From Saccharopolyspora kobensis (GTDB taxonomy: Bacteria > Actinomycetota > Actinomycetes > Mycobacteriales > Pseudonocardiaceae): 64,000 nt of DNA. How positions within the stretch are numbered: the first letter of the stretch is position 1; each line of letters begins with the position of its first letter. Below are positions 55,517 to 64,000 of the stretch, one piece after another. The position numbers and the translations under genes were made by a program. Below the pieces are notes generated by a model. It was not told the DNA's origin, made no database searches, and was given only the letters and a program-made list of their open reading frames with translations. The DNA is taken from NCBI RefSeq assembly GCF_900108315.1, contig NZ_FNVB01000010.1, positions 62,001 to 126,000 on the forward strand, given 5' to 3'.

Positions 55517-56746
55517 GTGCCTCGACGTGCCCGCGGTCCGGTATTCCTGCTTCGCACCAAGGTCGCGCTCTGCGCTCTCGGCGTGGCGCTCCCGCTCCTG
55601 AGCGGCACCGCGCACGCCGAGGACTGCTACATCGCCGTGCCCCCGCCGCCGGTGGACACCTCCGAGGTGCCGTTACCCGGCCAGCCCGTCCCGGAGCCCG
55701 TGCCGGTGCCTGAAACGCCCGTCGGCGGCGAGCAGCTGGGCGGGTGCGGGCCCGCCTTCCCGGTCTACGCTCCCGCGCCGCCGGCCGAGATCAGCGCGGC
55801 CAGCTGGCTGGTCGCCGATCTGGACACCGGTGCGGTGCTGGCCGCGCACGAGCCGCACGCCCGGCACCGCCCGGCGTCCACCATCAAGGTGCTGACCGCC
55901 CTCGTCGCGCTCCGCGATCTCCAGCTCGACGACACGCTCGTGGCCACCCAGGAGGACGCCAACCAGGAGGGCAGCCGGGTCGGGCTCGCTCCCGGCGCCA
56001 CCTACACCGTCCGGGAGGTGCTGACCGGGCTGATCCTGCGGTCCGGCAACGACGCCGCGCACGCGCTGGCGATGAAGCTGGGCGGCGTCGAGGCCACCGT
56101 CGACAAGATGAACGCGCTGGCGAAGTCGCTCGGCGCGCTGGACACCCGCGCGGCGACACCGTCCGGTTTGGACGGCCCGGGGATGAGCACCTCCGCCTAC
56201 GACCTGGCGGTCATCTTCCGGGTGGCCATGCAGAACCCGGCGTTCGCCGAGATCGTGAGCACGCACCAGGCCTTCCTGCCCGGCGCACCGGGCGGTCCAC
56301 CGCTGGAGGTCTGGAGCGACAACCAGGTCCTGCGGGCCTACCCGGGCGGGCTGGGCGGCAAGACCGGGTTCACCGACGACGCCCGGCACACCTACATCGG
56401 CGCGGCCGACCGCGGCGGGCGGCGGCTGGTGGCGGTGCTGATGCGCGGCGAGAACCAGCCGGTTCGGCTGTCCGCGCAGACCATGCGGCTGCTGGACTAC
56501 GGCTTCGAGCTCAACGGCGCCCCGGTCGGCGAACTGGTCACCGCTTCCCCGGCGCCGATCGCCGATGTCCAGCCGGTGGACCAGTCGGTGCAGGCGCAGT
56601 CGGAGGACCCCATGTTCGGCACGGTCGGCGGTCCGCTCGCGCTGCTGGCGGCGGCTGCTGCCGCCGTGGTCGCCGCGATCGCGGTGCAGCGGCGCCGGGC
56701 CGCACTCGCCCGCCGTCGGCGCAGCGGCGGCGACGACCACCCCTGA
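55517..56746 (+). CDS. dacB: D-alanyl-D-alanine carboxypeptidase (DD-peptidase, S11)
   Basis: A low-molecular-weight penicillin-binding protein that trims terminal D-Ala from peptidoglycan stem peptides. The 409-residue protein has a signal peptide (about 1-34) and a Pro-rich linker. The S11 domain has catalytic Ser121 in STIK (121-124), SGN at 176-178 and KTG at 282-284. A C-terminal membrane helix (about 372-392) and Arg-rich tail anchor it. All catalytic residues are intact. GTG 55517 was chosen by the N-terminal signal (MPRRARGPVFLLR). Not to be confused with E. coli PBP4 DacB; the symbol follows mycobacterial dacB1. Confidence 0.93.
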   Translation: MPRRARGPVFLLRTKVALCALGVALPLLSGTAHAEDCYIAVPPPPVDTSEVPLPGQPVPEPVPVPETPVGGEQLGGCGPAFPVYAPAPPAEISAASWLVADLDTGAVLAAHEPHARHRPASTIKVLTALVALRDLQLDDTLVATQEDANQEGSRVGLAPGATYTVREVLTGLILRSGNDAAHALAMKLGGVEATVDKMNALAKSLGALDTRAATPSGLDGPGMSTSAYDLAVIFRVAMQNPAFAEIVSTHQAFLPGAPGGPPLEVWSDNQVLRAYPGGLGGKTGFTDDARHTYIGAADRGGRRLVAVLMRGENQPVRLSAQTMRLLDYGFELNGAPVGELVTASPAPIADVQPVDQSVQAQSEDPMFGTVGGPLALLAAAAAAVVAAIAVQRRRAALARRRRSGGDDHP

Positions 56747-56782
56747 TCCGAGCGCACTACCGGGCGGCCACCGGCCGTGGTT

Positions 56783-56817
56783 CAATTAGTTAACGGTCTC
56801 GTATCGTTAACTAATTG
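56783..56817. promoter_or_regulatory. Perfect 13-bp inverted repeat operator
   Basis: CAATTAGTTAACG and its exact complement, separated by nine bases, end five bases before the monooxygenase GTG. The AT-rich TTAGTTAAC arms are typical of TetR-family operators and stand out from the GC-rich surroundings. The TetR protein encoded downstream in the same operon is the likely ligand, giving autoregulation. Confidence 0.7.
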
Positions 56818-56822
56818 GAGCG

Positions 56823-58274
56823 GTGATGGGCGTTCTCGTGGTGGGAGCCGGCCCGACCGGCTTGGCGCTGGCGTGCGGATTGCGCGCGCACGGCGTGCCG
56901 GTTCGCGTCATCGATCGGGCCGCGGGCCCGGCGACGACGTCGCGGGCGAACATCCTGCACGCGCGCGGCGTCGAGGTGCTCAACCGGCTGGGCGCGCTCG
57001 GCGACCTGCCGGATCGCGCCCAGCACGCCATCCGGATCACCCTGCACGCCGCCGACAAACCGCTGGCCACCATCAGCTTCGGCGAGATCGAGGGCGACCA
57101 GCTCTCCGCGCTGCTGGTGTCGCAGGCCGAGGTGGAGGCCGCGCTGCGCGGGCGGTTGACCGAGCTCGGCGGCGCGGTCGAGTGGGATCGCGAGCTCACC
57201 GACCTGGTGCAGGACGCCGACGGCGTGACCGCCACGATCTCCGGCCAGACATCGCGCGCGGACTACGCGGTGGGCTGCGACGGCGCGCACAGCGCGGTCC
57301 GCAGGCTCACCGGCATCGGCTTCCCCGGCGCACAGCTGGTGGACCAGTGGCTGCTCGCCGACGTCGACACCGACTGGGACCTGGACCGGCTCGGCTCCTC
57401 GGGCTGGTTCGCCCGGGACGGGCTGTTCCTCGCGATGCCGATGCGCAGCGAGACCGACGACCGGTGGCGGGTGATGGCCGACGTCGAGCACGCGGAGGAC
57501 GACGTCCTGGCGCAGCTGCGGCGCCTGCTCCCCGAGCGCACCGGCCGCACCGACGCACGACTGCGCGAGGCCACCTGGACCTCGGCGTTCCGCATCCACC
57601 GCAGGCTCGCCGACAGCTACCGCGCCGGGCGGGTCCTGCTGGCCGGGGACGCCGCGCACATCCACAGCCCGTTCGGCGGTCAGGGCATGAACACCGGCAT
57701 CGGCGACGCCGAGAACCTGGCGTGGAAGCTGGCGCTGGTGGTGCGGGGTCGAGCCGGGAGCGCGCTGCTGGACACCTACCAGGCCGAACGGCGACCGCTG
57801 GCCGAGGACGTCCTGCGCGGCACCACGGCGAACACCAAGATCATGCTGGCCAACGGGATCGCCGGCCGGGCGGTGCGCAACCTGTTCACCCGGGTGGCCA
57901 ACCTCGGCGCCGTCCAGCGGCGCGGCACCTGGCTGGCATCGCAGCTGTGGGTGAACTACCGCAACGGCCCGCTCGGCTCCCGCCGCGGCCCGCGGCCCCG
58001 GCCCGGCGACCGGGTGCCGGACCTGGTGTGCCAGGACGCCGACGGCCGCCCGACGCGGTTGCACACCGAGCTCCGCGGCCGCTGGGCGGTGCTTTCCGGC
58101 CGGCGGCCCGAAACCCCGCTCGGAGATGCCGCCGTGCACCTCGTGCCGGAAGATCACCGGGACGAGATCTGGCTGATACGCCCGGACGCCCATCTGGCCT
58201 GGCGCGGAACCAGCGCGGCCGACCTCACCCACTGGCTCCGAACAACCCTGCTGCTGACCGGGAGGACCTCATGA
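56823..58274 (+). CDS. FAD-dependent monooxygenase (PHBH-type)
   Basis: A 483-residue group A flavoprotein hydroxylase. The FAD loop is VVGAGPTGLALACGLRAHG, the middle DG motif is YAVGCDGAHSAVRRLTG, and the GD motif is VLLAGDAAHIHSPFGGQGMNTGIGDAENLAWKL (split as VLLAGDAAHIHSP and FGGQGMNTGIGD). A short C-terminal thioredoxin-like domain is present. The substrate is unknown; relatives hydroxylate phenols, polyketides or drugs. GTG 56823 is directly followed by ATG 56826, either of which may be used, with GGAG 4-7 bases upstream. Its stop overlaps the TetR start as ATGA. Confidence 0.9.
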   Translation: MMGVLVVGAGPTGLALACGLRAHGVPVRVIDRAAGPATTSRANILHARGVEVLNRLGALGDLPDRAQHAIRITLHAADKPLATISFGEIEGDQLSALLVSQAEVEAALRGRLTELGGAVEWDRELTDLVQDADGVTATISGQTSRADYAVGCDGAHSAVRRLTGIGFPGAQLVDQWLLADVDTDWDLDRLGSSGWFARDGLFLAMPMRSETDDRWRVMADVEHAEDDVLAQLRRLLPERTGRTDARLREATWTSAFRIHRRLADSYRAGRVLLAGDAAHIHSPFGGQGMNTGIGDAENLAWKLALVVRGRAGSALLDTYQAERRPLAEDVLRGTTANTKIMLANGIAGRAVRNLFTRVANLGAVQRRGTWLASQLWVNYRNGPLGSRRGPRPRPGDRVPDLVCQDADGRPTRLHTELRGRWAVLSGRRPETPLGDAAVHLVPEDHRDEIWLIRPDAHLAWRGTSAADLTHWLRTTLLLTGRTS

Positions 58275-58930
58275 GCAGCCCGCGTCAGCCCGAGCCCCGG
58301 GGCCGAACCGGATCGACCACGAATCGCGCGGAGGCAGGACCGGCCCGCGGGCGGCCGCGCAATCCGGAAGCGGACCGGGCGATCCTCCGGGCCGCGCTGG
58401 AGGTGTTCATCGAGGGCGGCGTCGAGGGCGCCAGCATCGAGCAGATCGCCAAGCGCGCCGGCGTCGGCAAGCTGACCGTGTACCGGCGGTGGGACTCCAA
58501 GGAAGCGGTGCTGGCCGCCGCGATCGAGGCCGCCCGGGACGGAATCCCCGAAGCACCGGCGGATTTCGCCGATCTGCCGGTGACGACGCTGGTCCGGAAG
58601 CTGCTGCCGGGCCTCGCCGAGGCGATCGCCGAACCGCGGCTGCGCGCGATGATCGCCCGCATCTTCGGGGCGAGCGTCAGCCACCCGGAGCTGATGGCGA
58701 CCTACTGGGAGAACTACGTCGTGCCCCGGCGGCGGAACACCCGGGCGCTGCTGGAGCGCGCGCAGGCCGAGGGAACGATCGCGGTCGATGCCGACCTGGA
58801 CGTGCTGATCGACATGATGGTCGGTGCCGTGCTCTTCCGGATGGTGCAGCCCGAACCGCTCGACGTCGCCGGGGCCACCGCCTACCTGGAGTCGGTGTAC
58901 CGGCAGGCCGGGCTGCTCGAACTGCCGTGA
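58271..58930 (+). CDS. TetR/AcrR-family regulator
   Basis: A 219-residue repressor, translationally coupled to the monooxygenase. A disordered N-terminal stretch (about 30 residues, Arg/Pro-rich, RGRPRNPEADRAIL) precedes the HTH at about 36-82 (ASIEQIAKRAGVGKLTVYRRWDSKEAVLAAAIEA). The TetR_C_16-like C-terminal domain is helical. Being inside the operon whose promoter holds a TetR-type dyad, it probably represses that operon until a monooxygenase substrate or product binds. Confidence 0.92.
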   Translation: MSSPRQPEPRGRTGSTTNRAEAGPARGRPRNPEADRAILRAALEVFIEGGVEGASIEQIAKRAGVGKLTVYRRWDSKEAVLAAAIEAARDGIPEAPADFADLPVTTLVRKLLPGLAEAIAEPRLRAMIARIFGASVSHPELMATYWENYVVPRRRNTRALLERAQAEGTIAVDADLDVLIDMMVGAVLFRMVQPEPLDVAGATAYLESVYRQAGLLELP

Positions 58931-58968
58931 GCGTTTTGGGGCGCTATGGCACCCCGAAACGCTCACGG
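58925..58968. terminator. GTGAGCG-family hairpin overlapping the TetR stop
   Basis: CCGTGAGCGTTTTGGGG pairs with CCCCGAAACGCTCACGG, with one wobble, around CGCTATGGCA. It starts within the last codons of the TetR gene (stop 58928-58930) and ends 12 bp before the convergent stop at 58980. The loop-side CACCCC and GTGAGCG ends match 19621 and 28071. Confidence 0.7.
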
Positions 58969-58979
58969 TCCTCGAACCG

Positions 58980-59996
58980 TCAGCGGCGTCGGCGCAGCGA
59001 CCAGCCGGCGACCGCTCCCAGGCTGACCAGGCTCGCCGTGGCCCGTGCGCCGACGCCTCGGCGGACCTGGACCACCGGGCGGATGATCGCCGGGCCCGGC
59101 GGGGGCGTCGGCACGGTCTCCATGTTCTCCGGGGCCGACGCCGTCCAGGCCGTGACGAACAGGATGAACCGCGAGGTCAGGTTCGCGAAGACCAGCAGAC
59201 CGAGGATCGGGCCGAACGCCGCTCCGGCCGGCGAGCTGGTCACGCTGTTCAGGTAGATCACCGCGACCTGCTTGAGGATCTCGAAACCGATCGCGGCGAA
59301 CAGCGCGCCCCACACCGCCGTGCGCAGCGTGACCGGCTTGCGCGGCAGCCTCGCCAGCACCCACAGGAACACCAGCCAGCTCGCCGTCAGCGACAGCACG
59401 GTGGTCAGCGCCCGGAGCGAGTACACCGCCGCCGTGGTGTGCTGGATCCCGACCAGCTCGAACAGCCGCAGCCCGACGCCGCCGAGCGCGCTGATCCCGA
59501 ACGAGAGCGCCATCGCCGCGCCGAGGCCGATCAGGGACAGCAGGTCGGAGACCATCCGGCGCAGCATCGGCTGCTGGTCCGGGACCTGGGTCCACTGCGC
59601 GGTCAGCGCCTCGCGCAGGTTCGTCATCCAGCCCAGGCCGGAGTACAGCGCGGTGAGCAGACCGATCACCCCGACCGCGCCCGCCTGCCGGATCGCCTGG
59701 TCGACGACGCCGGTCAGCATCTGGCTCATCGCCGGGCTGGGCACCGCCGAGGTGATCGAGTCCTGCAGCCGCCCGAGCAGCTCGGGGTTGCCGGCCAGCA
59801 CGAAACCGGCGACCGCGAAGGCGATCATCAGCAGCGGGACCAGCGCGAGCACGCTGAAGTAGGTGATCGCCGCGGCGTAGTAGTCGCCGTACTGCTTCTG
59901 GTACCGCTCGAACGCGCGGATCAGCCGGTCCAGCCACGGGTGCTTGCGACGCAGCACCGCCATCCGTCCCGGCTTCTCGTCCTGCTGCCCGGCCAC
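58980..59996 (-). CDS. YihY/BrkB-family inner membrane protein
   Basis: A 338-residue integral membrane protein of the YihY/virulence factor BrkB family (formerly mislabelled RNase BN). Six helices are visible, with YYAAAITYFSVLALVPLLMIAFAV as the conserved first one and GLGWMTNLREALTAQW, then LPRKPVTLRTAVWGALFAAIGFEILKQ, as family motifs. The function is unknown. The mycobacterial homologue lies next to trpS too. GTG 59996 (MAGQQDEKPGR) starts 62 bp after the trpS stop on the same strand. Confidence 0.9.
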   Translation of the reverse strand: MAGQQDEKPGRMAVLRRKHPWLDRLIRAFERYQKQYGDYYAAAITYFSVLALVPLLMIAFAVAGFVLAGNPELLGRLQDSITSAVPSPAMSQMLTGVVDQAIRQAGAVGVIGLLTALYSGLGWMTNLREALTAQWTQVPDQQPMLRRMVSDLLSLIGLGAAMALSFGISALGGVGLRLFELVGIQHTTAAVYSLRALTTVLSLTASWLVFLWVLARLPRKPVTLRTAVWGALFAAIGFEILKQVAVIYLNSVTSSPAGAAFGPILGLLVFANLTSRFILFVTAWTASAPENMETVPTPPPGPAIIRPVVQVRRGVGARATASLVSLGAVAGWSLRRRR

Positions 59997-60058
59997 GGTG
60001 CACCTCCAGCCGCAACGGCTTCCCCCGAACGGCTGCAGGCTACCCGCGGATGATCAGC

Positions 60059-61391
<1,333 letters not shown>

Positions 61392-61716
61392 GAGCGCGTC
61401 TCCCTAACGACAGTTGACCCGTTCGGGTCAGCATTCGTCCGAGTCTGGTGGCGGACCGTACCGGTCGACCGTTACGCGCGTGGTCGCTTTGCGTGTCCCG
61501 ACCACGACGGAATGATCATATTTTCCGCCTGGACGCACGCGAATTCGGGTCTGCCCTAGGTAGAACTACGCAGGCCAGCGGCCGGATCAGCCGCTCGACC
61601 GGCAACCCGATCCAGTGACGAGTGTGACTTAAGACACACACTTTCGGGTCCGGTGCCGAGTACACGCAACTTCCATTGAAATCTCACGTGAGATTTCAAT
61701 GGAAGTTGCGTGGTGT
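61392..61716. other. Intergenic region between fbiC and the small exported gene
   Basis: A 325-bp gap between two minus-strand genes, without a supported gene. It contains the perfect 16-bp palindrome TGACCCGTTCGGGTCA (61415-61430), 24 bp before the small exported gene and a plausible operator. It also contains the 50-bp palindrome at 61663-61712 right after the fbiC stop. The stretch 61500-61540 is AT-rich and may hold the promoter for the small gene and trpS. Confidence 0.45.
61663..61712. repeat. 50-bp perfect palindrome (ATTTC-N4-GAAAT family), copy 4
   Basis: CACGCAACTTCCATTGAAAT is followed by CTCACGTGAG and then its exact complement, a perfect 50-bp palindrome. The arms equal those at 39349-39394. 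It starts four bases after the fbiC stop codon and is probably its terminator. Perfect symmetry over this length is unusual, because such long palindromes tend to be unstable. Confidence 0.85.
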
Positions 61717-64000
61717 TCATGCCGGGCTGACGCCCAGCTGCACCCGGCCCGGACGGCCGTAGGTGGTGGTCCGCTGGCGCGCCGGGCGGCCCGCCCTCGC
61801 GGCCAGCTCGTGCAGCTCCTCGACGCTGCGCTCCGAACCGTGCTCGGAGCCCGCCATCCGGCTGATGGTCTCCTCCATCAGGGTGCCGCCGACGTCGTTG
61901 GCGCCGCCGTGCAGCACCTCGGTCGTCCCGGTGTCGCCGAGCTTGACCCAGGAGCACTGGACGTTGTCGATGCGGCCGTGCAGCAGCACGCGCGCCATCG
62001 CGTGCACCGCGCGGTTGTCCCTGTTCGTGGGACCCGGCCGGGCGAGCCCGGCGAGGTAGATCGGCGCGTTGCGGTGCACGAACGGCAGCGGCACGAACTC
62101 GGTGAGCCCCGCGTTGCCGTGCTCGGCGGCGGTGTCCTGCACCCCGGCGAGCGTCCGGAAGTGGCCCAGCCAGTGCTCGGGCGTGTCGACGTGGCCGTAC
62201 ATCATCGTCGACGAGGACGGGATGCCCAGCCGGTGCGCGGTGCTGATGACCTCGACCCACTCGGCGGCGGGCAGCTTGCCCTTGGTCAGCACCCAGCGCA
62301 CCTCGTCGTCGAGGATCTCCGCCGCGGTGCCCGGGATGCTGCCCAGCCCGGCCTCCTTCAGCTCGGCCAGCCAGTCCGCGATGCTCACCCCGGCCTTGGC
62401 CGCGGCGCTGACGATCTCCATCGGGCTGAAGGCGTGCACGTGCATCTCCGGCACCCGCTGCTTGATCGCGCGCACCAGGTCGGCGTAGCCGGACACCGGC
62501 AGCCGCGGGTCGATGCCGCCCTGCATGCAGATCTCGGTCGCCCCGGCCCGCCACGCCTCGTCGGCGCGGTCGGCGACCTCCTCCGGCGAGAGCCGGTAGG
62601 CGTCCGCGTCGCGCTCGCGCTGCGCGAAGGCGCAGAACCGGCAGCCCACGTAGCAGATGTTGGAGAAGTTGATGTTGCGGTTGACCACGTAGGTGATGTC
62701 GTCGCCGACGACCTCCGCGCGCAGCTCGTCGGCGATCCGGGCGAGCTCGTCCAGCGCCGCTCCGTCGCAGGTCAGCAAGGCCATCGCCGCGTCGTGGTGC
62801 GCTTGGTCGAGCAGCGCGGCCGGGTCGGAGGCGGCCAGCCGGAGCCCGGCGCGCACGTCGGCGTCGAGGCGCTCCGGGGCAGCGTCTGCGGGCACTTGGG
62901 CGCGCAGCTCGTCCCAGTCGCCGTAGACGGTGTCGAAGTCGCCGCGGCGGTCCTCGGTGCGGCCCGTGGTGTCGATGCTTCGGTGCAGGTCGGTGCGGCC
63001 GATGGAGTCGAACCCGCCGTCCGGCTCCTGCCACTCGCGGCCGGCGATCTCGGCGTCCGGCCGAGCCAGGCCGTCCGCGGCGGCCAGCGCCGCGACGTGC
63101 CCGGCCACCCGCAGGTCCAGCCACTGCGTGCTGTCGCCCGCGAGCCCCGCCCGCACGTAGCGCGGGTAGGCGGTGAGGCGCTCGCGCAGCTCGAAGCCCG
63201 CCTCCGCGGTGGTCGCCGCCAGCTCGTCCAGCCGGGGCCAGGGGTGCTCGGGGCTGACGTGGTCCGGGGTCACCGGGGACACCCCGCCCCAGTCGTCGAT
63301 GCCGGCCCGCAGCATCAGCAGCTGCTGGTCGCCGACCAGGTTCGGCGGCGCTTGGACGCTGACGCCGGAGGGCATCAGCAGCCGCGCGACCGCGACGGTG
63401 GCGGCCAGGTCGTGCAGGTCGGCGTCGGGCACGTCGCGCATCGCGGTGTCCGGCTTGGCCCGGAAGTTCTGCACGATGACTTCCTGCAGGTGCCCGTACT
63501 GGCGGGCGATGCCGCGCAGCGCGAGCAGCGACTCGGCGCGCTCGGTGCGGTTCTCCCCGATGCCGATGAGGATGCCGCTGGTGAACGGCACCGCGACGCG
63601 CCCGGCGTCCTCCAGCGCGCGCAACCGGACCGCGGGTTCCTTGTCCGGGCTGCCGAAGTGCGGTCCGCCCCTGTCCCGCCACAACCGCTCGGCGGTGGTC
63701 TCGAGCATCATGCCCATGCTCGCCGCGACCGGCTTCAGCCTGGTCAGCTCCGACCAGGAGAGCACGCCGGGGTTCAGGTGCGGCAGCAGCCCGGTCTCCT
63801 CCAGCACCGCGATCGCGCAGGACCGCACGTAGTCCACAGTGGAGGAGTAGCCGCGCGCCTCCAGCCACTCCGCGGCCGCCGACCAGCGCTCCTCCGGCCG
63901 GTCGCCCAATGTGAACAGCGCTTCGGTGCAGCCGGCGGCGGCGCCCTGCCGGGCGATCTCCACGACCTCCTCGCGCTCCAGGAACGCCGATTCGACGCGG
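61717..64000 (-). CDS. fbiC: FO synthase (bifunctional CofG/CofH), N-terminally cut by window edge
   Basis: FbiC makes 7,8-didemethyl-8-hydroxy-5-deazariboflavin, the F420 chromophore precursor, through two radical SAM domains. The window holds the last 761 codons; the CofG CxxxCxxC site is missing beyond the right edge. The visible CofG part begins near AARQG-type [21 protein letters not shown], with [16 protein letters not shown] and [13 protein letters not shown]. The CofH domain has [21 protein letters not shown] with its CX3CX2C cluster ligands, and [18 protein letters not shown]. The linker of about 110 residues between domains is rich in acidic residues. It indicates F420-dependent metabolism. 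Confidence 0.95.
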   Translation of the reverse strand, partial: RVESAFLEREEVVEIARQGAAAGCTEALFTLGDRPEERWSAAAEWLEARGYSSTVDYVRSCAIAVLEETGLLPHLNPGVLSWSELTRLKPVAASMGMMLETTAERLWRDRGGPHFGSPDKEPAVRLRALEDAGRVAVPFTSGILIGIGENRTERAESLLALRGIARQYGHLQEVIVQNFRAKPDTAMRDVPDADLHDLAATVAVARLLMPSGVSVQAPPNLVGDQQLLMLRAGIDDWGGVSPVTPDHVSPEHPWPRLDELAATTAEAGFELRERLTAYPRYVRAGLAGDSTQWLDLRVAGHVAALAAADGLARPDAEIAGREWQEPDGGFDSIGRTDLHRSIDTTGRTEDRRGDFDTVYGDWDELRAQVPADAAPERLDADVRAGLRLAASDPAALLDQAHHDAAMALLTCDGAALDELARIADELRAEVVGDDITYVVNRNINFSNICYVGCRFCAFAQRERDADAYRLSPEEVADRADEAWRAGATEICMQGGIDPRLPVSGYADLVRAIKQRVPEMHVHAFSPMEIVSAAAKAGVSIADWLAELKEAGLGSIPGTAAEILDDEVRWVLTKGKLPAAEWVEVISTAHRLGIPSSSTMMYGHVDTPEHWLGHFRTLAGVQDTAAEHGNAGLTEFVPLPFVHRNAPIYLAGLARPGPTNRDNRAVHAMARVLLHGRIDNVQCSWVKLGDTGTTEVLHGGANDVGGTLMEETISRMAGSEHGSERSVEELHELAARAGRPARQRTTTYGRPGRVQLGVSPA

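Overview
The window is high-GC actinobacterial DNA. It carries an F420 biosynthesis gene, a GH18 chitinase behind DasR-type boxes, GTG starts and many 4-nt stop/start overlaps. A member of the Pseudonocardiales (Saccharopolyspora-like) fits best, but the genus is a guess. No rRNA, tRNA, CRISPR array, insertion sequence or prophage gene was found.

Layout, left to right. 1-810: the end of one CDS and a small exported protein. 935-7074 (minus): a complete mnhABCDEFG (Mrp) Na+/H+ antiporter operon. 7510-12397 (plus): Ser/Thr kinase, purine nucleoside phosphorylase, phosphosugar mutase, flavodoxin-like protein. 12684-16058: a hypothetical, a toxin-antitoxin-like pair, a TetR regulator, the chitinase. 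16307-16930: upp. 17218-31727: accessory region with TetR/FAD-monooxygenase, exported nuclease-family protein, Zn-dehydrogenase, kinase-WD40 fusion, PhoX-like Tat protein, methyltransferase, secreted peptidase-type hydrolase, membrane protein plus solute-binding lipoprotein, nucleotidyltransferase, class IV aminotransferase and MerR. 32760-36017: deoC with two aldehyde dehydrogenase-family genes. 36162-40991: PadR module, SMI1/KNR4 protein, acidic duplicated protein, sigma factor, IclR. 41115-51186: add, then a nucleoside uptake/catabolism cluster (BmpA lipoprotein, ABC ATPase, two permeases, cdd, deoA). 51623-55127: sdhCDAB. 55195-64000: SCO4848-like protein, D-Ala-D-Ala carboxypeptidase, a second monooxygenase/TetR pair, YihY membrane protein, trpS, a small exported protein and the 3' part of fbiC.

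The backbone genes pnp, pmm, upp, add, deoA, cdd, sdhCDAB, dacB, YihY and trpS occur in the order I recall from Mycobacterium tuberculosis Rv3307-Rv3336c. Together they form a nucleoside salvage system: uptake (Bmp ABC transporter), deamination (Add, Cdd), phosphorolysis (Pnp, DeoA, Upp in reverse salvage), phosphosugar isomerisation and DeoC cleavage, with aldehyde dehydrogenase disposing of acetaldehyde. Accessory blocks interrupt this backbone.

The most unusual feature is a family of three 138-147 bp repeats (1542-1679, 46960-47103, 48188-48334). Each sits inside an operon exactly at an ATGA/GTGA stop-start overlap. Each carries a small ORF coupled to both neighbours and ends in a Shine-Dalgarno for the downstream gene. 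This is the architecture of mycobacterial MIRUs, seen here in the Mrp and nucleoside transporter operons. Other non-coding signals are an ATTTC-N4-GAAAT palindrome family at gene 3' ends, a GTGAGCG hairpin family, a four-site TetR operator with exact 18-bp periodicity, two dre boxes, a MerR-type 19-bp-spacer promoter and a structured leader on the nucleoside transporter operon.
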